Origin: a virus | Virus record (IMG/VR): IMGVR_UViG_3300046167_000204 | Coordinates: 1 to 38,038 of that record | Length of the DNA: 38,038 nt | Reading direction: 5' to 3' (one strand) | In this document: positions 22,018 through 31,851 of the stretch, piece after piece | Layout of the letters: every line of letters starts with the position of its first letter | Numbering within the stretch: the stretch's first letter is position 1 | Notes under the pieces: generated by a model | Databases searched by the model: none | What the model was told of the DNA's origin: nothing | The model's input: only the letters and a program-made list of their open reading frames with translations | Made by a program: the position numbers and the translations under genes

Positions 22018-25000
22018 GACAATCTTGTTGTAGGTGGTACTGGCAACGATGGTATAACCATTAAATCTTCAACAGCAGGAAATGGAAGATTGGTATTTAC
22101 TGATACAGCATCTAGTACCGCAGGATTAAATGATGGTGGTATGATTTATTACCACCATACCAGTGACGTAATGGGATTTCAGACTGATGGTGATTTAGCA
22201 ATGACCATAGATTCTAGTCAAAACATTGGAATCGGCACAAGTTCACCAAGTAATATTTTACATATAAAATCTTCAAGTGCTACTGGTGCTATTTTAAATT
22301 TAGAAACAACACATCCAAGTGGCATACCTATCTACAGTATGAAAGGTGCACACTCAGCACAATTAAGGTATCAAGATGAAAATGGAAATAATCAGTCAAG
22401 GATAGACTTTTTAGATGGTGGTGATTTTAATTTTATAGATGCTACTAGCGGAACATCCCACATGAAAATTAGTTCTAGTGGTAATGTTGGAATAGGTACA
22501 ATTTCACCTGATGCTCTTTTAGAAATTGATAAAGGTAGTGAAGGTGAATATCTAAGAGTCGGTGGTGATAATGCTTCAAATGCACGTTCATTAAGATTTA
22601 CAAGCTCAACAGCAAGTGGAAGTAGTGTTGGTGCTTTACATACAATTAAAGCAAATAGTGTTGGTGGTGAAATTGCCTTTGCGAATGGTAATGGCAATAT
22701 TATGTATCTCGATGTTAACCGTAATGTTGGTATAGGAACAGATTCACCAGCAAGAAATCTACATGTTCACGCATCTAACTTTACAGATTTACATTTAACA
22801 AACGATACAACTGGTGCTACAGCTAGTGATGGTACAAGTTTTACTGCTATTGGTTCAGATATTTATTTAACTAACAGAGAAGCTGGAAACATGGTTTTCC
22901 AAACTTCAGGAACAGAAAGAGCTAGAATAGACTCATCAGGTAATCTTGCCATAGGTAATATAAGTGCTGCTGCTAAATTAGATATTAGACAAGATTCAGG
23001 CTCGGCTATTAGATGTGAAGATGGTAGTGGTGCATATTTTGTAGTTAAACAGGGTGGTCTTGTTGGTATAGGAACGCCTTCACCCGATGCACCTTTAACA
23101 GTACATAACAGTTCTGACCCTGAAATAAGATTTGGGTACAGTTCAACACAAGACCACAAAATTGCATGGGATAGTTCTAAAGTATTTATTCATGCTGACC
23201 CTGAAAATGCTAATGGTAGTTCAGCTATAGGATTTGCAGTTGATGGAACTGAAAGAGCTAGGATAGACTCATCAGGTAATTTGGGAATTGGAACTGATTC
23301 ACCTGATGCTTTATTGCATTTATCTGCTAACACAGGTGCAACTTTAAGACTAGAAAGCACAGATACAGCTATTGCAGCTAATGAAGTTATAGGTGCTATT
23401 GAGTGGGAAGGTAACGATGCCACAACTGGTTCTTCAGGTATTGCTGGAAAAATTGATGTTATAGCTGAAGATGCTACACCCGAATATTCTATGAGATTTT
23501 TCACACAAGATAATCTCTCAGGTACTTATGAATTAGCAGAACGTATGAGAATTGTGTCAGATGGCAAGGTTGGAATTGGAACTGATTCACCCGGTGAAAA
23601 ATTAACAGTTGGCGGAAACACTTTAACTTATGGCTCTACTGGTAACGTAGGTGCTGGTGCTTCTTACTTTCTAGGTAACAGTCAAAACTCAAGAGATATT
23701 GCTTTAACAAGAGTAGGCTCTGCAACTTTAGCTATTGGATACTATAGTAGTGGTTGGCAAGAGTCTGCTAGGTTTGATAGTAGTGGTAATTTTTTGGTTT
23801 CCAATACAAGCACATCTCCTTGGACAAATTCTGCAAACTCTTCATCTGATAATGGTATTGCTCTTAGAAACGATGGAATAATTGCTGCATCTGCTTATAA
23901 AGGAACTGCAAATAGTGGTAATGTAGCTATCCTTAATCGTACTGGCACAGATGGTGGTATTTTATCTTTTTATAAATCAGGTGCAACAGTTGGGAGTATT
24001 GGTACTGTAGGTGCTGATGTAACTATAGGCACAGGAGATACTGGATTACGTTTTCGTGATGAGTTTGATGCTATACAGCCTCATAACATTACTACAAACG
24101 GAACAGTTGATGGTGTTATATCTCTAGGTAAGACTGGTGCTACATTCAAAGACCTTCACCTTTCAGGAACAGTTAATGCATCTACAGGTTACTTTTCAAA
24201 ATCAGGTGGAAATAATATAACTATTAATTCTACAACAGCAAATGCTACATTTTTAAAATTACAAAATAGTGTGAGGGCATATTCTGTAACTACCACTTAT
24301 GATGGTGCTTTAAGTTTTTATGATAATACTGGAACATCTGAAAGAGCTAGAATAGATACTAGTGGTAATTTATTAGTTGGTACTGCAAATACTTTCCCAC
24401 CAAGCGACACAGGTAACGAAGGTGTTGCTGTTAAGCCTGACAATATTGCTATAAGCAGAAACGCAAGTACGCCTTTATTCCTAGATAGAATGACGAGTGA
24501 TGGTGTTCTAATAGACTTAAGAAAAGATAATGTTACAGGCGGAGTTATAGGAATACAAGAACCGCAAGATGACGCTCCTGAATTTTATATAGCCAATGGC
24601 ACTGGAAGTAATACTGTTGGTTTAGCGTTTTGGGATTACATACAAACTGCAAGAATAGCACCATGTAACGGACTTGGAGCATATAAAGATAATTACATTG
24701 ACCTTGGTTTTTCAGGTGCAAGATTCGATGACATCTATGCAACCAATGGAACTATACAAACTTCAGACAGGAACGACAAACAAGACATTGAAGAAATTAC
24801 AGATGTAGAGACTAGAGTTGCTGTAGCTTGTAAAGGCTTGATAAGAAAATTTAGATGGAAAAGTGCTGTAGCAGAAAAAGACGATAACTCTGATTCTGAT
24901 GAAACAGCTAGAATTCACTTCGGTATAATAGCTCAAGACTTACAAGATGCTTTTACCGCTGAAGGATTAGACGCAGGTGACTACGCTATGTTCACATCAC

Positions 25001-25089
25001 AAACTTGGGAAGACTCTGATGGAGTCGAACAAACTAGGTTAGGAGTTCGCTACAGTGAACTACTAGCATTTATAATTGCAGCAATATAA
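21973..25089 (+). CDS. giant tail fibre, C-terminal part with S74 chaperone domain
   Basis: It is the same frame as the N-terminal part and its true continuation; the ATG at 21973 is probably not a start. Six more GIGT-SP units occur (e.g. GIGTDSPDALLHLSAN), along with GTERARIDSSGNLxIG repeats. The end (about residues 925-1038) is a peptidase S74 intramolecular chaperone: SDRNDKQDIEEI carries the Ser-x4-Lys dyad (S931, K936 of this ORF), and the last residues are RYSELLAFIIAAI. The chaperone helps trimerise the fibre and then cuts itself off. The dyad is intact, so the 3' part appears under selection. Confidence 0.85.
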   Translation: MMYAMIRISDYWGQADNLVVGGTGNDGITIKSSTAGNGRLVFTDTASSTAGLNDGGMIYYHHTSDVMGFQTDGDLAMTIDSSQNIGIGTSSPSNILHIKSSSATGAILNLETTHPSGIPIYSMKGAHSAQLRYQDENGNNQSRIDFLDGGDFNFIDATSGTSHMKISSSGNVGIGTISPDALLEIDKGSEGEYLRVGGDNASNARSLRFTSSTASGSSVGALHTIKANSVGGEIAFANGNGNIMYLDVNRNVGIGTDSPARNLHVHASNFTDLHLTNDTTGATASDGTSFTAIGSDIYLTNREAGNMVFQTSGTERARIDSSGNLAIGNISAAAKLDIRQDSGSAIRCEDGSGAYFVVKQGGLVGIGTPSPDAPLTVHNSSDPEIRFGYSSTQDHKIAWDSSKVFIHADPENANGSSAIGFAVDGTERARIDSSGNLGIGTDSPDALLHLSANTGATLRLESTDTAIAANEVIGAIEWEGNDATTGSSGIAGKIDVIAEDATPEYSMRFFTQDNLSGTYELAERMRIVSDGKVGIGTDSPGEKLTVGGNTLTYGSTGNVGAGASYFLGNSQNSRDIALTRVGSATLAIGYYSSGWQESARFDSSGNFLVSNTSTSPWTNSANSSSDNGIALRNDGIIAASAYKGTANSGNVAILNRTGTDGGILSFYKSGATVGSIGTVGADVTIGTGDTGLRFRDEFDAIQPHNITTNGTVDGVISLGKTGATFKDLHLSGTVNASTGYFSKSGGNNITINSTTANATFLKLQNSVRAYSVTTTYDGALSFYDNTGTSERARIDTSGNLLVGTANTFPPSDTGNEGVAVKPDNIAISRNASTPLFLDRMTSDGVLIDLRKDNVTGGVIGIQEPQDDAPEFYIANGTGSNTVGLAFWDYIQTARIAPCNGLGAYKDNYIDLGFSGARFDDIYATNGTIQTSDRNDKQDIEEITDVETRVAVACKGLIRKFRWKSAVAEKDDNSDSDETARIHFGIIAQDLQDAFTAEGLDAGDYAMFTSQTWEDSDGVEQTRLGVRYSELLAFIIAAI

Positions 25090-25107
25090 TAACAAAGGAG
25101 AAATACT

Positions 25108-25471
25108 ATGGCAATTGGATATACTTGGGACGTTTCAACAGTTGATACTTACCCATCAAAAACGGATGATAACGCAGTTACTGCAACTGATGTTATTTAT
25201 AATGTTCATTGGAGGCTTAACGCTGAAGATGATGGAAATCAAGATGCAGACGGTAACAACCTAACAGCATCTGTCTATGGTACATGTGGTTTAGATACTA
25301 CAGACTTAGGAACTTTTACAGCTTTTGCAGATTTAGAAGTTGCTGATGTTCAAGCATGGGTAGAAGCAGGATTAGGTGAAGAAGAAGTAACAAGCTTAAA
25401 AACAGCACTTAGATGGAAAAATAGCTGAGACTATTACACCAACAAGCGTTACTAAAACAATCGGAGCTTAA
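25108..25471 (+). CDS. small virion-associated protein with apparent frameshift
   Basis: The frame from ATG 25108 reads a compact protein (MAIGYTWDVSTVDTYPSKTD, ATDVIYNVHWRLNAEDDG, TFTAFADLEVADVQAWVEAG) and stops at 25428 after a non-homologous RWKNS. The frame one base later continues with AETITPTSVTKTIGA to TAA at 25471, an ending that suits this type of protein. Removing one A from the A5 run at 25398-25402 gives a continuous ~120-aa product. It follows the fibre with a good AAAGGAG site. From memory it belongs to a small virion-protein family common in marine phages. The shift may be a homopolymer sequencing error or a true +1 event. Confidence 0.65.
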
Positions 25472-25476
25472 GTACT

Positions 25477-25719
25477 ATGGAACTAACACCTTATTTATTT
25501 TGGAATATATTTATAACTTTGGTGTTAGCTCCGGTGCTTTACGGCATACGACAAAACACAGAAGAGTCTAAAAGACTTGACATACTCTTAAACAAGACTC
25601 GTGAAGAGATAGCAAGAGAGTACGTAACAAAGAACGAATTAAAAGATGACATGGGTAGACTCATGGATAGGATAGATAAAATTGGAGAAAAGCTTGACAA
25701 ACTCTTCGAAGTCAAGTAA
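25477..25719 (+). CDS. small membrane-anchored coiled-coil protein (80 aa)
   Basis: An N-terminal transmembrane helix (LFWNIFITLVLAPVLYGI) is followed by a coiled coil (RLDILLNKTREEIAREYV, MGRLMDRIDKIGEKLDKLF). This layout is common for small phage membrane proteins near virion or lysis genes. A TTGACA -35 box for the next gene lies inside its last codons. Confidence 0.6.
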   Translation: MELTPYLFWNIFITLVLAPVLYGIRQNTEESKRLDILLNKTREEIAREYVTKNELKDDMGRLMDRIDKIGEKLDKLFEVK

Positions 25720-25722
25720 AAT
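25694..25722 (+). promoter_or_regulatory. strong promoter upstream of the internal virion gene cluster
   Basis: TTGACA (25694-25699), 17-nt spacer, TAAAAT (25717-25722; 11 of 12 consensus bases). CTTGAC and GTCAAG form an inverted repeat across the -35 region, similar to that at 6362-6414. The predicted start is about 10 nt before the next ATG. Confidence 0.6.
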
Positions 25723-25737
25723 AGGTATAAAAGTACT

Positions 25738-28380
25738 ATGAAAAATAAAAAGAAACAACGAAATAAAAAGTATAAGCAATCTTATAAGTCTGAAAGACAA
25801 GACTATCGTCAAGGTGGTAGAGTACAAAAAGCTAAAGGTGGTGTAAATACTAGAAGTGTTGAGCCTGATGATGTGTTAGATAAAATTAATAAACCTAACA
25901 GACCTATAGCTGAACCTATACGTAAGCCTATAGCACAAAAACCTCAAAAACCTATACAACCGGGAATACCTGTAACAGGTGGTGGAGACCTTGGAAGTGG
26001 TAAAATGCCTAGAGCTGATTTACCTACAGGTCCAGCTAAAGCTCCTGTAAATACTGCAAGACCTATTCAACGTGGAGGTGTTGGTGGTATAAAGCAAATT
26101 GATTCTAGTAGTAATCAAATAATACCTAATGTAAGTGCAGCTACTTCACAAACTGGACAACCTGCACAACCAAGTCTTAGAAAGCAAAGAGAAATAGAAT
26201 TACAAAATATGGCTGGTAAAACTATTAATGTAGGACCAGAGGGTTTAAAAAGTAATAGACCCAGAAATGCACAAGATGCGGTAGAACAATCTTCACAAAC
26301 TCTTCTAAGAAGACCAACAACCGGTAAAGGCTCTGACCAAATGTCTATAGGAGGTATCGGTGGTGGTAATACTCCTCAACCCCAACCGAATCAAGAAGAA
26401 TCTTGGTGGAAAAATGCAGGATTTAACAGTGCTGCTGAAGCAAAAGCTGCAGGATGGACATATGAAGGAGAGATAGGTGAGTGGGTTCCTCCGGGTGGTG
26501 GAACTCCTGCAGGTGGTGGTACAACTACAGATGATAATACAACTACAACAACTACTACTGAACCCACTGCTGAAGAGTTAGCAGCTCAAGAAAAAACTAG
26601 GCAACAAGAACTTGCTAGAGATACTGCAGAAGCTGCTGCAAGAGGTGAAGTTTCAGAAGCTGCACAAATACCTGATGCTGTTAAAATAGAAGAAGGAACT
26701 CCTCAACAAGTTACAACAATGGCTCCCGTCACTGCAGCTAGAACAGATATACAAGCTGAAGGACAAGCTCCTGAACAAGTTAGTACGGTTGATAAGACTG
26801 TTATAGCACCTACGCCAGATGCTATTACCACAGAAGAAATGCCTGTAACAACAGTAGATGAAGAAGTACAGGTAGAAACTGCTGAAGGTGTTGTATCAGA
26901 CGAAGCACTTGCAAAAGCTGCAGAAGTAGACAGAGTTGCACCTATAGAAGGTGCTGATGTTGACATTCCTGAAGGAGCTTTGGCTGAAAGAGTTGTAGGT
27001 ACTATTAGCGAAGGTGCTAAAGCTACAGCAGCTATGAACGCTGGTACAAGCTTATCAAGAATTACAAGAGCTAAGAAACAATTAAGTAGAGCTGGATTGT
27101 CTGATGAAGACATAGCAGAAATAGGTAATGACCCTGAAGCTTTAGAAGATAGACTAGCAGACTTTAGTGAAGAACAAAGAGGTATTATAGAAGGATTACC
27201 TCAAGAAGCTTTAGTATCTACACAGATGAATGGTTTGTTAGAAGGAATAGAAAATGGTGAGATACCTACATGGGCTAGACCTGCTGTTGCACAAGTAGAA
27301 CAGATGTTAGCACGAAGAGGTATGTCAGCTTCTACAGTAGGTAGAGATAGTTTATTTAATTCTATCATTCAATCAGCTATGCCTATAGCTCAGAGCAACG
27401 CACAAGCCATACAACAGAGTGTTAGTCAACAGAAGACTATAGAAGCTCAGACTGCAGAAGCAAATGCACAGAGAGTACAACAGACAGCTCTAACAAATGC
27501 ACAGAACGTGTTTAATATGGACATGGCTCAGTTTAACTCTGACCAACAGATAGCATTATCTAATAGTAAGTTTTTACAAACTGTAGGTTTAACAGAAGCT
27601 AATAATGACCAACAAGGAATTATTCAAGATGCTATGTTAATGTCACAAGCTAATTTAACTGAAGCAGATTTTTATCAGAAAAACCAAATACAGAATGCTC
27701 AAGCTTTTTTACAGATGGATATGCAAAACTTAGCTAACGAACAACAAGCTAATGTATTAAAAGCTCAACAAACTCAGCAACGTATGTTATCTAACCAGTC
27801 AGCTCAAAATGCTGCAGCTCAATTTAATGCTGCTAGTGAAAATCAAACTCAACAGTTTATGTCTAATTTAAATGCTCAAGTTAATCAGTATAATGCTTCT
27901 CAAACAAATGCAGTTGCTCAGTTTAATTCTACTCAAGAAAATGCTGCTTCTGCTAGAGACGCTGGTAGAGCTGCTGACGTTGAAAAGTTTAATACTCAAC
28001 TTGAAACACAGGTAGACCAGTTTAACGCTAATCAAGACTTTGCAAGGAATCAATGGAACTCACAGAACCAAGCGGTAGTAGAACAATCTAATACTCAATG
28101 GAGAAGAAATTTAAACACTGCAAATACTGCAATGCAAAATCAAATCAATGCACAGAATGCTCAGAACTCTTTTGCCATGTCTCAAACAGCTCAATCATTT
28201 TTATGGCAAGAGTTACGAGACCAAGCTGATTATGATTTTAGAAATGGAGAAAATGAAAAGAATAGAATTGCACAACTTGTAAATACTGCACTGGCTTCAG
28301 ACCCTTCTAAATACGGTGGAAGTATTTCAAGTATTGAACAATTAATAGGAGCAATAACAGGAGACTTGTTTTCAAGTTAA
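25738..28380 (+). CDS. large Gln/Asn-rich internal virion protein (880 aa)
   Basis: The N-terminus is very basic (KNKKKQRNKKYKQSYKSERQ). Pro/Gly-rich linkers and a Thr/acidic region follow, then a compact helical block (about 440-540: LSRITRAKKQLSRAGLSDED). Residues about 545-835 are a long Gln/Asn/Ala-rich helical repeat with recurrent QFN-A motifs, and the end has SFLWQELRDQADYDFRNGEN. This resembles podovirus internal or ejection proteins of marine phages. It may cross the envelope or line the DNA path during infection; this is inference from position and composition. Confidence 0.6.
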   Translation: MKNKKKQRNKKYKQSYKSERQDYRQGGRVQKAKGGVNTRSVEPDDVLDKINKPNRPIAEPIRKPIAQKPQKPIQPGIPVTGGGDLGSGKMPRADLPTGPAKAPVNTARPIQRGGVGGIKQIDSSSNQIIPNVSAATSQTGQPAQPSLRKQREIELQNMAGKTINVGPEGLKSNRPRNAQDAVEQSSQTLLRRPTTGKGSDQMSIGGIGGGNTPQPQPNQEESWWKNAGFNSAAEAKAAGWTYEGEIGEWVPPGGGTPAGGGTTTDDNTTTTTTTEPTAEELAAQEKTRQQELARDTAEAAARGEVSEAAQIPDAVKIEEGTPQQVTTMAPVTAARTDIQAEGQAPEQVSTVDKTVIAPTPDAITTEEMPVTTVDEEVQVETAEGVVSDEALAKAAEVDRVAPIEGADVDIPEGALAERVVGTISEGAKATAAMNAGTSLSRITRAKKQLSRAGLSDEDIAEIGNDPEALEDRLADFSEEQRGIIEGLPQEALVSTQMNGLLEGIENGEIPTWARPAVAQVEQMLARRGMSASTVGRDSLFNSIIQSAMPIAQSNAQAIQQSVSQQKTIEAQTAEANAQRVQQTALTNAQNVFNMDMAQFNSDQQIALSNSKFLQTVGLTEANNDQQGIIQDAMLMSQANLTEADFYQKNQIQNAQAFLQMDMQNLANEQQANVLKAQQTQQRMLSNQSAQNAAAQFNAASENQTQQFMSNLNAQVNQYNASQTNAVAQFNSTQENAASARDAGRAADVEKFNTQLETQVDQFNANQDFARNQWNSQNQAVVEQSNTQWRRNLNTANTAMQNQINAQNAQNSFAMSQTAQSFLWQELRDQADYDFRNGENEKNRIAQLVNTALASDPSKYGGSISSIEQLIGAITGDLFSS

Positions 28381-28394
28381 TAAGGAATTATATT

Positions 28395-29396
28395 ATGGGA
28401 TTATTTAAAAAATTAAAAAAGGCATTTAAAAAAGTTACAGGCTTTGTAAAAAAAGTAGTTAAGAAAACTGTAAAAGCTGTAAAGAAAATAGGTAAGAAAA
28501 TAGGAAGTAGTAAAATTCTTAAAGCTTTAGCAATTGCTGCTGCAGTCGTAGTCACGGGTGGGGCTGCTCTTGGTGCTATGGGAGCAACAACAGGAGCAGG
28601 ATTATTTGGTAGTGCTGCTGCTGCAGGTGGAACAGGATTTGCAGGTTGGATGACTGGTACTGCTGCTTCATTAACATCTACTACTTTAGGTTCTGCACTA
28701 GCTACACCTTTTACTATGTTAGGAACTGGAATTGGAAAAGCTGCACTAGCTTTAGGAGTACCTGCTATTAGTAATGCTGCACCTTTAACATCAGCACAAA
28801 TAAATACAGTTTTAAGTACAAACCCTGCTGCTGCTGCTAAAGCAAGTACTGCAGCATCAAGAGGAGCTTTAAATTTACCAAGTACTCTTCCCGGAGCTTC
28901 TGCTGCTTCTAGTGCTACTGGAACTGCAGCACAACAATTAGCTGCTACTACTAGTACTCTTCCGGCTGCTACAGCAGGTTCATATGCTACCTCTACAGGA
29001 ATGGTAGGTACAGCTACTGGCACTGCTGCACAACAATTAGCAGTTACTGTGCCTAATGCTTTAGGAACTACTGCTGCATCTGCACCTGCTCAAGCAAGTT
29101 GGTTTGCTAGACATCCTAAACTTACTGCTGCAGGAGTTGGTGTAGGAAGTGCGGTAGGTACAGCTTTAGTTCAAGGAGCTGTAGGACAATACATAGCTGG
29201 AGACCCTGAACAACAAGGTTCTATGGCTGGTGCTGCTGTTGAAGGTGAAGAATATTTAGACCCTTTAAAAGTTTATGCAGCTCAACAAGGAATTAGTACA
29301 GATAGTATTTATCAAAATATGATGTATGGTAACGTAGACCCTAGCAGTCAATACGGTAATGATTTATATAGACAACAAACATTCGGAGTAGCTTAA
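28395..29396 (+). CDS. Ala-rich membrane-active internal virion protein (333 aa)
   Basis: The first ~36 residues are a Lys-rich amphipathic helix (GLFKKLKKAFKKVTGFVKKV), followed by a Gly/Ala hydrophobic stretch (about 42-75: ALAIAAAVVVTGGAALGAMG). The middle is Ala/Thr-rich with repeats (TGTAAQQLA twice). A further hydrophobic stretch around 240-260 precedes an acidic C-terminus. Such a protein could insert in the host inner membrane as part of an ejection channel, like the small internal proteins of T7-type phages. It is coupled to the next gene by TAATG. Confidence 0.6.
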   Translation: MGLFKKLKKAFKKVTGFVKKVVKKTVKAVKKIGKKIGSSKILKALAIAAAVVVTGGAALGAMGATTGAGLFGSAAAAGGTGFAGWMTGTAASLTSTTLGSALATPFTMLGTGIGKAALALGVPAISNAAPLTSAQINTVLSTNPAAAAKASTAASRGALNLPSTLPGASAASSATGTAAQQLAATTSTLPAATAGSYATSTGMVGTATGTAAQQLAVTVPNALGTTAASAPAQASWFARHPKLTAAGVGVGSAVGTALVQGAVGQYIAGDPEQQGSMAGAAVEGEEYLDPLKVYAAQQGISTDSIYQNMMYGNVDPSSQYGNDLYRQQTFGVA

Positions 29397-30124
29397 TGAG
29401 TACACCTAAAAGACAACCTAATCCTATTATATCTTCTAGTTTAAGTGAAGCTGCTGCTTCTTCTGTACTAGATGGATTAGACGCAGGTTTTACTATTGAT
29501 GAAATAGCACCTGATAAAGGTCCTAAGATAAGAGGTGAAGCTAAGTTTAGTCAAGAAGGATTAGATAAGCTTGTCAACTTGTCAAGTAAAGGAACAGTTA
29601 TTCCCGGACAAAGTTTAACTAACAATACTGAACAACCTTATCCTTGGGAAACTCCACCAGATTTTGCAAACCCTAGAGAAGCTTTAGATGATGTTGTAGG
29701 TTCTATAATGCAGCCTGAAGCTATGAAAAATATTGTAAGTGCTTTGGCTCAAGGCGGTGCAGTTGCTGATATAGGTACTGCTATTTTATATACTAAGTTT
29801 AACGAAGGTAAAATATCTCCAGATGTTATGATGTTGTTAGCTGAACCAGTAATGTATACTATCATGGCTATTGGCGAAGAAGCTAACATTAAATATAACA
29901 TAGAAGGTAACGACTTAGATGAGTTTGATGACGAAGATGATGCTGAAGATGGAGATGTTAAACTAAATGAATTTAGAAACGTATTAACTGATATTAAAAA
30001 AGGAGCTAGTAAAAATATAGAGCCTTCTAAGATTGATAGCAACGTAGTTCCTGAAAGCATACTAGCACAGGTAAAAGAAAAAGGTCCAGAGATAAAAAGT
30101 TTATTAAGTAAAGGAGAAGAGTAA
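29396..30124 (+). CDS. virion-module protein (242 aa)
   Basis: An acidic protein with a helical middle (FANPREALDDVVGSIMQPEA, AVADIGTAILYTKFNEGK) and an Asp/Glu-rich stretch (LDEFDDEDDAEDGDVKLNEF). No domain is recognised. Single-base stop/start overlaps on both sides place it firmly in the internal-virion operon, so a virion or assembly role is likely. Confidence 0.6.
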   Translation: MSTPKRQPNPIISSSLSEAAASSVLDGLDAGFTIDEIAPDKGPKIRGEAKFSQEGLDKLVNLSSKGTVIPGQSLTNNTEQPYPWETPPDFANPREALDDVVGSIMQPEAMKNIVSALAQGGAVADIGTAILYTKFNEGKISPDVMMLLAEPVMYTIMAIGEEANIKYNIEGNDLDEFDDEDDAEDGDVKLNEFRNVLTDIKKGASKNIEPSKIDSNVVPESILAQVKEKGPEIKSLLSKGEE

Positions 30125-31839
30125 TGGCTATAGAAGATTATTTTAAAGGCAGTAGTCAAGCATACGGACAGTTAGCAGGTTCTCTGTTAGCAGGTAGAAG
30201 AAAAGAAGATAAGAAACAAGCTAAAAAAGCTTTACTAGCTTCTGTAGTTATGAATACTTTTGGAGCTTTACAAAACCAACAAAAGCAAACTATTGTTGAC
30301 GGTGCTAATGATGTTAAAGATAAGTATCAAGATATATTTGATAATAACGAAGAAATATATAATAAAAAACGTGGAGCTAGAGCAGATTATTTAGCTTATA
30401 AAGAAAATCCAAATGATTATATTGAAACAAAAGCTGCTGAATTATTTAATAAAGATTTAGAATTACAAGCTGAGTTAGGGACTAATCCTTATTCAAAGAT
30501 AAGTAGAGCAGACTTAACTCCTGAAAGTTATGAGTCTGCTATGGAAGTTTTAAATGATAAAAGAAAAATAGCTAAAGAGTATATAGAAGCTCAAGCCGGT
30601 AATGCAGCAGTAACTACACAAACATTTACAAAATTTAATGCAGCAGCTAAAGAAGAATATGAAGCTGCAATGGCTGAAGTAAAAGATGACCCTTACAAGC
30701 AAGGTCTTATCAGGTCTGCATTTAGTAAAATATTTGGAACAGGCGAAGAAAAGAAAAATAAATTACTTATAGATTTACAAACTGCAAAAACTAAAAGAAT
30801 ACAACAAGAATCTACAATACCTTATATGGATACTGTTAAAGGTAAAGAAGAATTAATTAACAAGCAAATTAAAATTGGTGAAGAAAAAGCATCTAAAGAT
30901 AGTTTTATGTATGAAACAAAAACTATGAAATTAGAGAAACAAGAAAAAGAAATTATAAAATATATAGAAGAAGCAAGAACTAAAAATATATTAGCTGGTT
31001 CAAAAGAAGAAAAAGAATTAGAAGATAATATAATTACTGCTTATAGAAAAGGTTATAAGGTTAGTAAAATAAAAGAACTTGATGAAATACAAGAAAATGA
31101 TATACCAGCTTTTGTATCTACTTTTACAAAAGTTGACCGTATTAGAGAAGATGCTCCTGATATGGACCCAACAGATTTTTTAACTGTTAAAGAAAGAGAT
31201 TTGTATGATTTAGGAATGGGACTAACTAGAGATGATATAAATGCTGTAGAAGAAATAAGAAACACAGAAAATAGATTAGAAGTTGTTTCTCAAATTAATT
31301 CAATAATAGGTCAAGAAAATGACGTTAGTAAAAAACTTTCTATGATAGATGGTGATTTTGGTACAAACGGTGAAGATGCTACAGGTCTTTCAAGTGTATA
31401 CATTAGTAATGTTATTAGAGCTAAAACACATCTTATAAATAAATATGATATGGACGATATAGAAGCTTTACAAACTGCAATGGATATGCAATTAGAAGGA
31501 GTTTCTATAGGAAAAGGTGGTAGTACTACGGATGATGAATATAATAGAGGTTGGATTAAAAAATTCTTTACTTCCCAAGAAAAAACTCACGGTATTGAAT
31601 ATGTAAATCCAGATGTAGAAAATTTACCAATTATACCAGACACTGCTAATGTACATGCTCAAAATTTAAACGAGTATAAATACTTACAAAACAGAAGTTA
31701 CATAGATGATGAAGGAAATTCACAAACTTTAAGACCTGATAGAGTAGGTAAAGAATATACTGTAGATGATGAAGACTTTACAGTTTCGTTTATTGTAAAT
31801 GACGAAAATAAATGGGTTCCGTCAGTTACTTATAAATAA
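30124..31839 (+). CDS. large helical virion-module protein (571 aa)
   Basis: Begins MAIEDYFKGSSQAYGQLAGS with a short Ala/Leu segment (LAGSLLAGRRKEDKKQAKKA), then long charged helices (about 60-300; Lys/Glu-rich). Sequence identity to known families is not recognised. Position between the internal virion proteins and the lysozyme-bearing protein suggests an internal core component. Confidence 0.6.
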   Translation: MAIEDYFKGSSQAYGQLAGSLLAGRRKEDKKQAKKALLASVVMNTFGALQNQQKQTIVDGANDVKDKYQDIFDNNEEIYNKKRGARADYLAYKENPNDYIETKAAELFNKDLELQAELGTNPYSKISRADLTPESYESAMEVLNDKRKIAKEYIEAQAGNAAVTTQTFTKFNAAAKEEYEAAMAEVKDDPYKQGLIRSAFSKIFGTGEEKKNKLLIDLQTAKTKRIQQESTIPYMDTVKGKEELINKQIKIGEEKASKDSFMYETKTMKLEKQEKEIIKYIEEARTKNILAGSKEEKELEDNIITAYRKGYKVSKIKELDEIQENDIPAFVSTFTKVDRIREDAPDMDPTDFLTVKERDLYDLGMGLTRDDINAVEEIRNTENRLEVVSQINSIIGQENDVSKKLSMIDGDFGTNGEDATGLSSVYISNVIRAKTHLINKYDMDDIEALQTAMDMQLEGVSIGKGGSTTDDEYNRGWIKKFFTSQEKTHGIEYVNPDVENLPIIPDTANVHAQNLNEYKYLQNRSYIDDEGNSQTLRPDRVGKEYTVDDEDFTVSFIVNDENKWVPSVTYK

Positions 31840-31851
31840 GGATTATATAAT

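Noticed and set aside
22392-23504. Several 98-104 aa minus-strand ORFs
   Set aside because: Shadows of the repetitive fibre shaft; their recurring 'GVPIPT'-like words are reverse readings of GIGT repeats.
17647-25089. CRISPR or tandem DNA repeat in the fibre
   Set aside because: Repeats are protein modules (GIGT-SP, LQIYHDGS) with variable spacing and divergent codons, not uniform repeat-spacer units.
26703-27113. 136-aa minus-strand ORF
   Set aside because: Antisense to the 880-aa virion protein, with low-complexity Ser/Val/Thr composition and no independent start signal.
28388-29023. 211-aa minus-strand ORF rich in Ala/Val/Pro
   Set aside because: It is the antisense shadow of the Ala-rich virion protein; its composition is explained by reverse reading of GCT/GCA codons and no gene spacing supports it.
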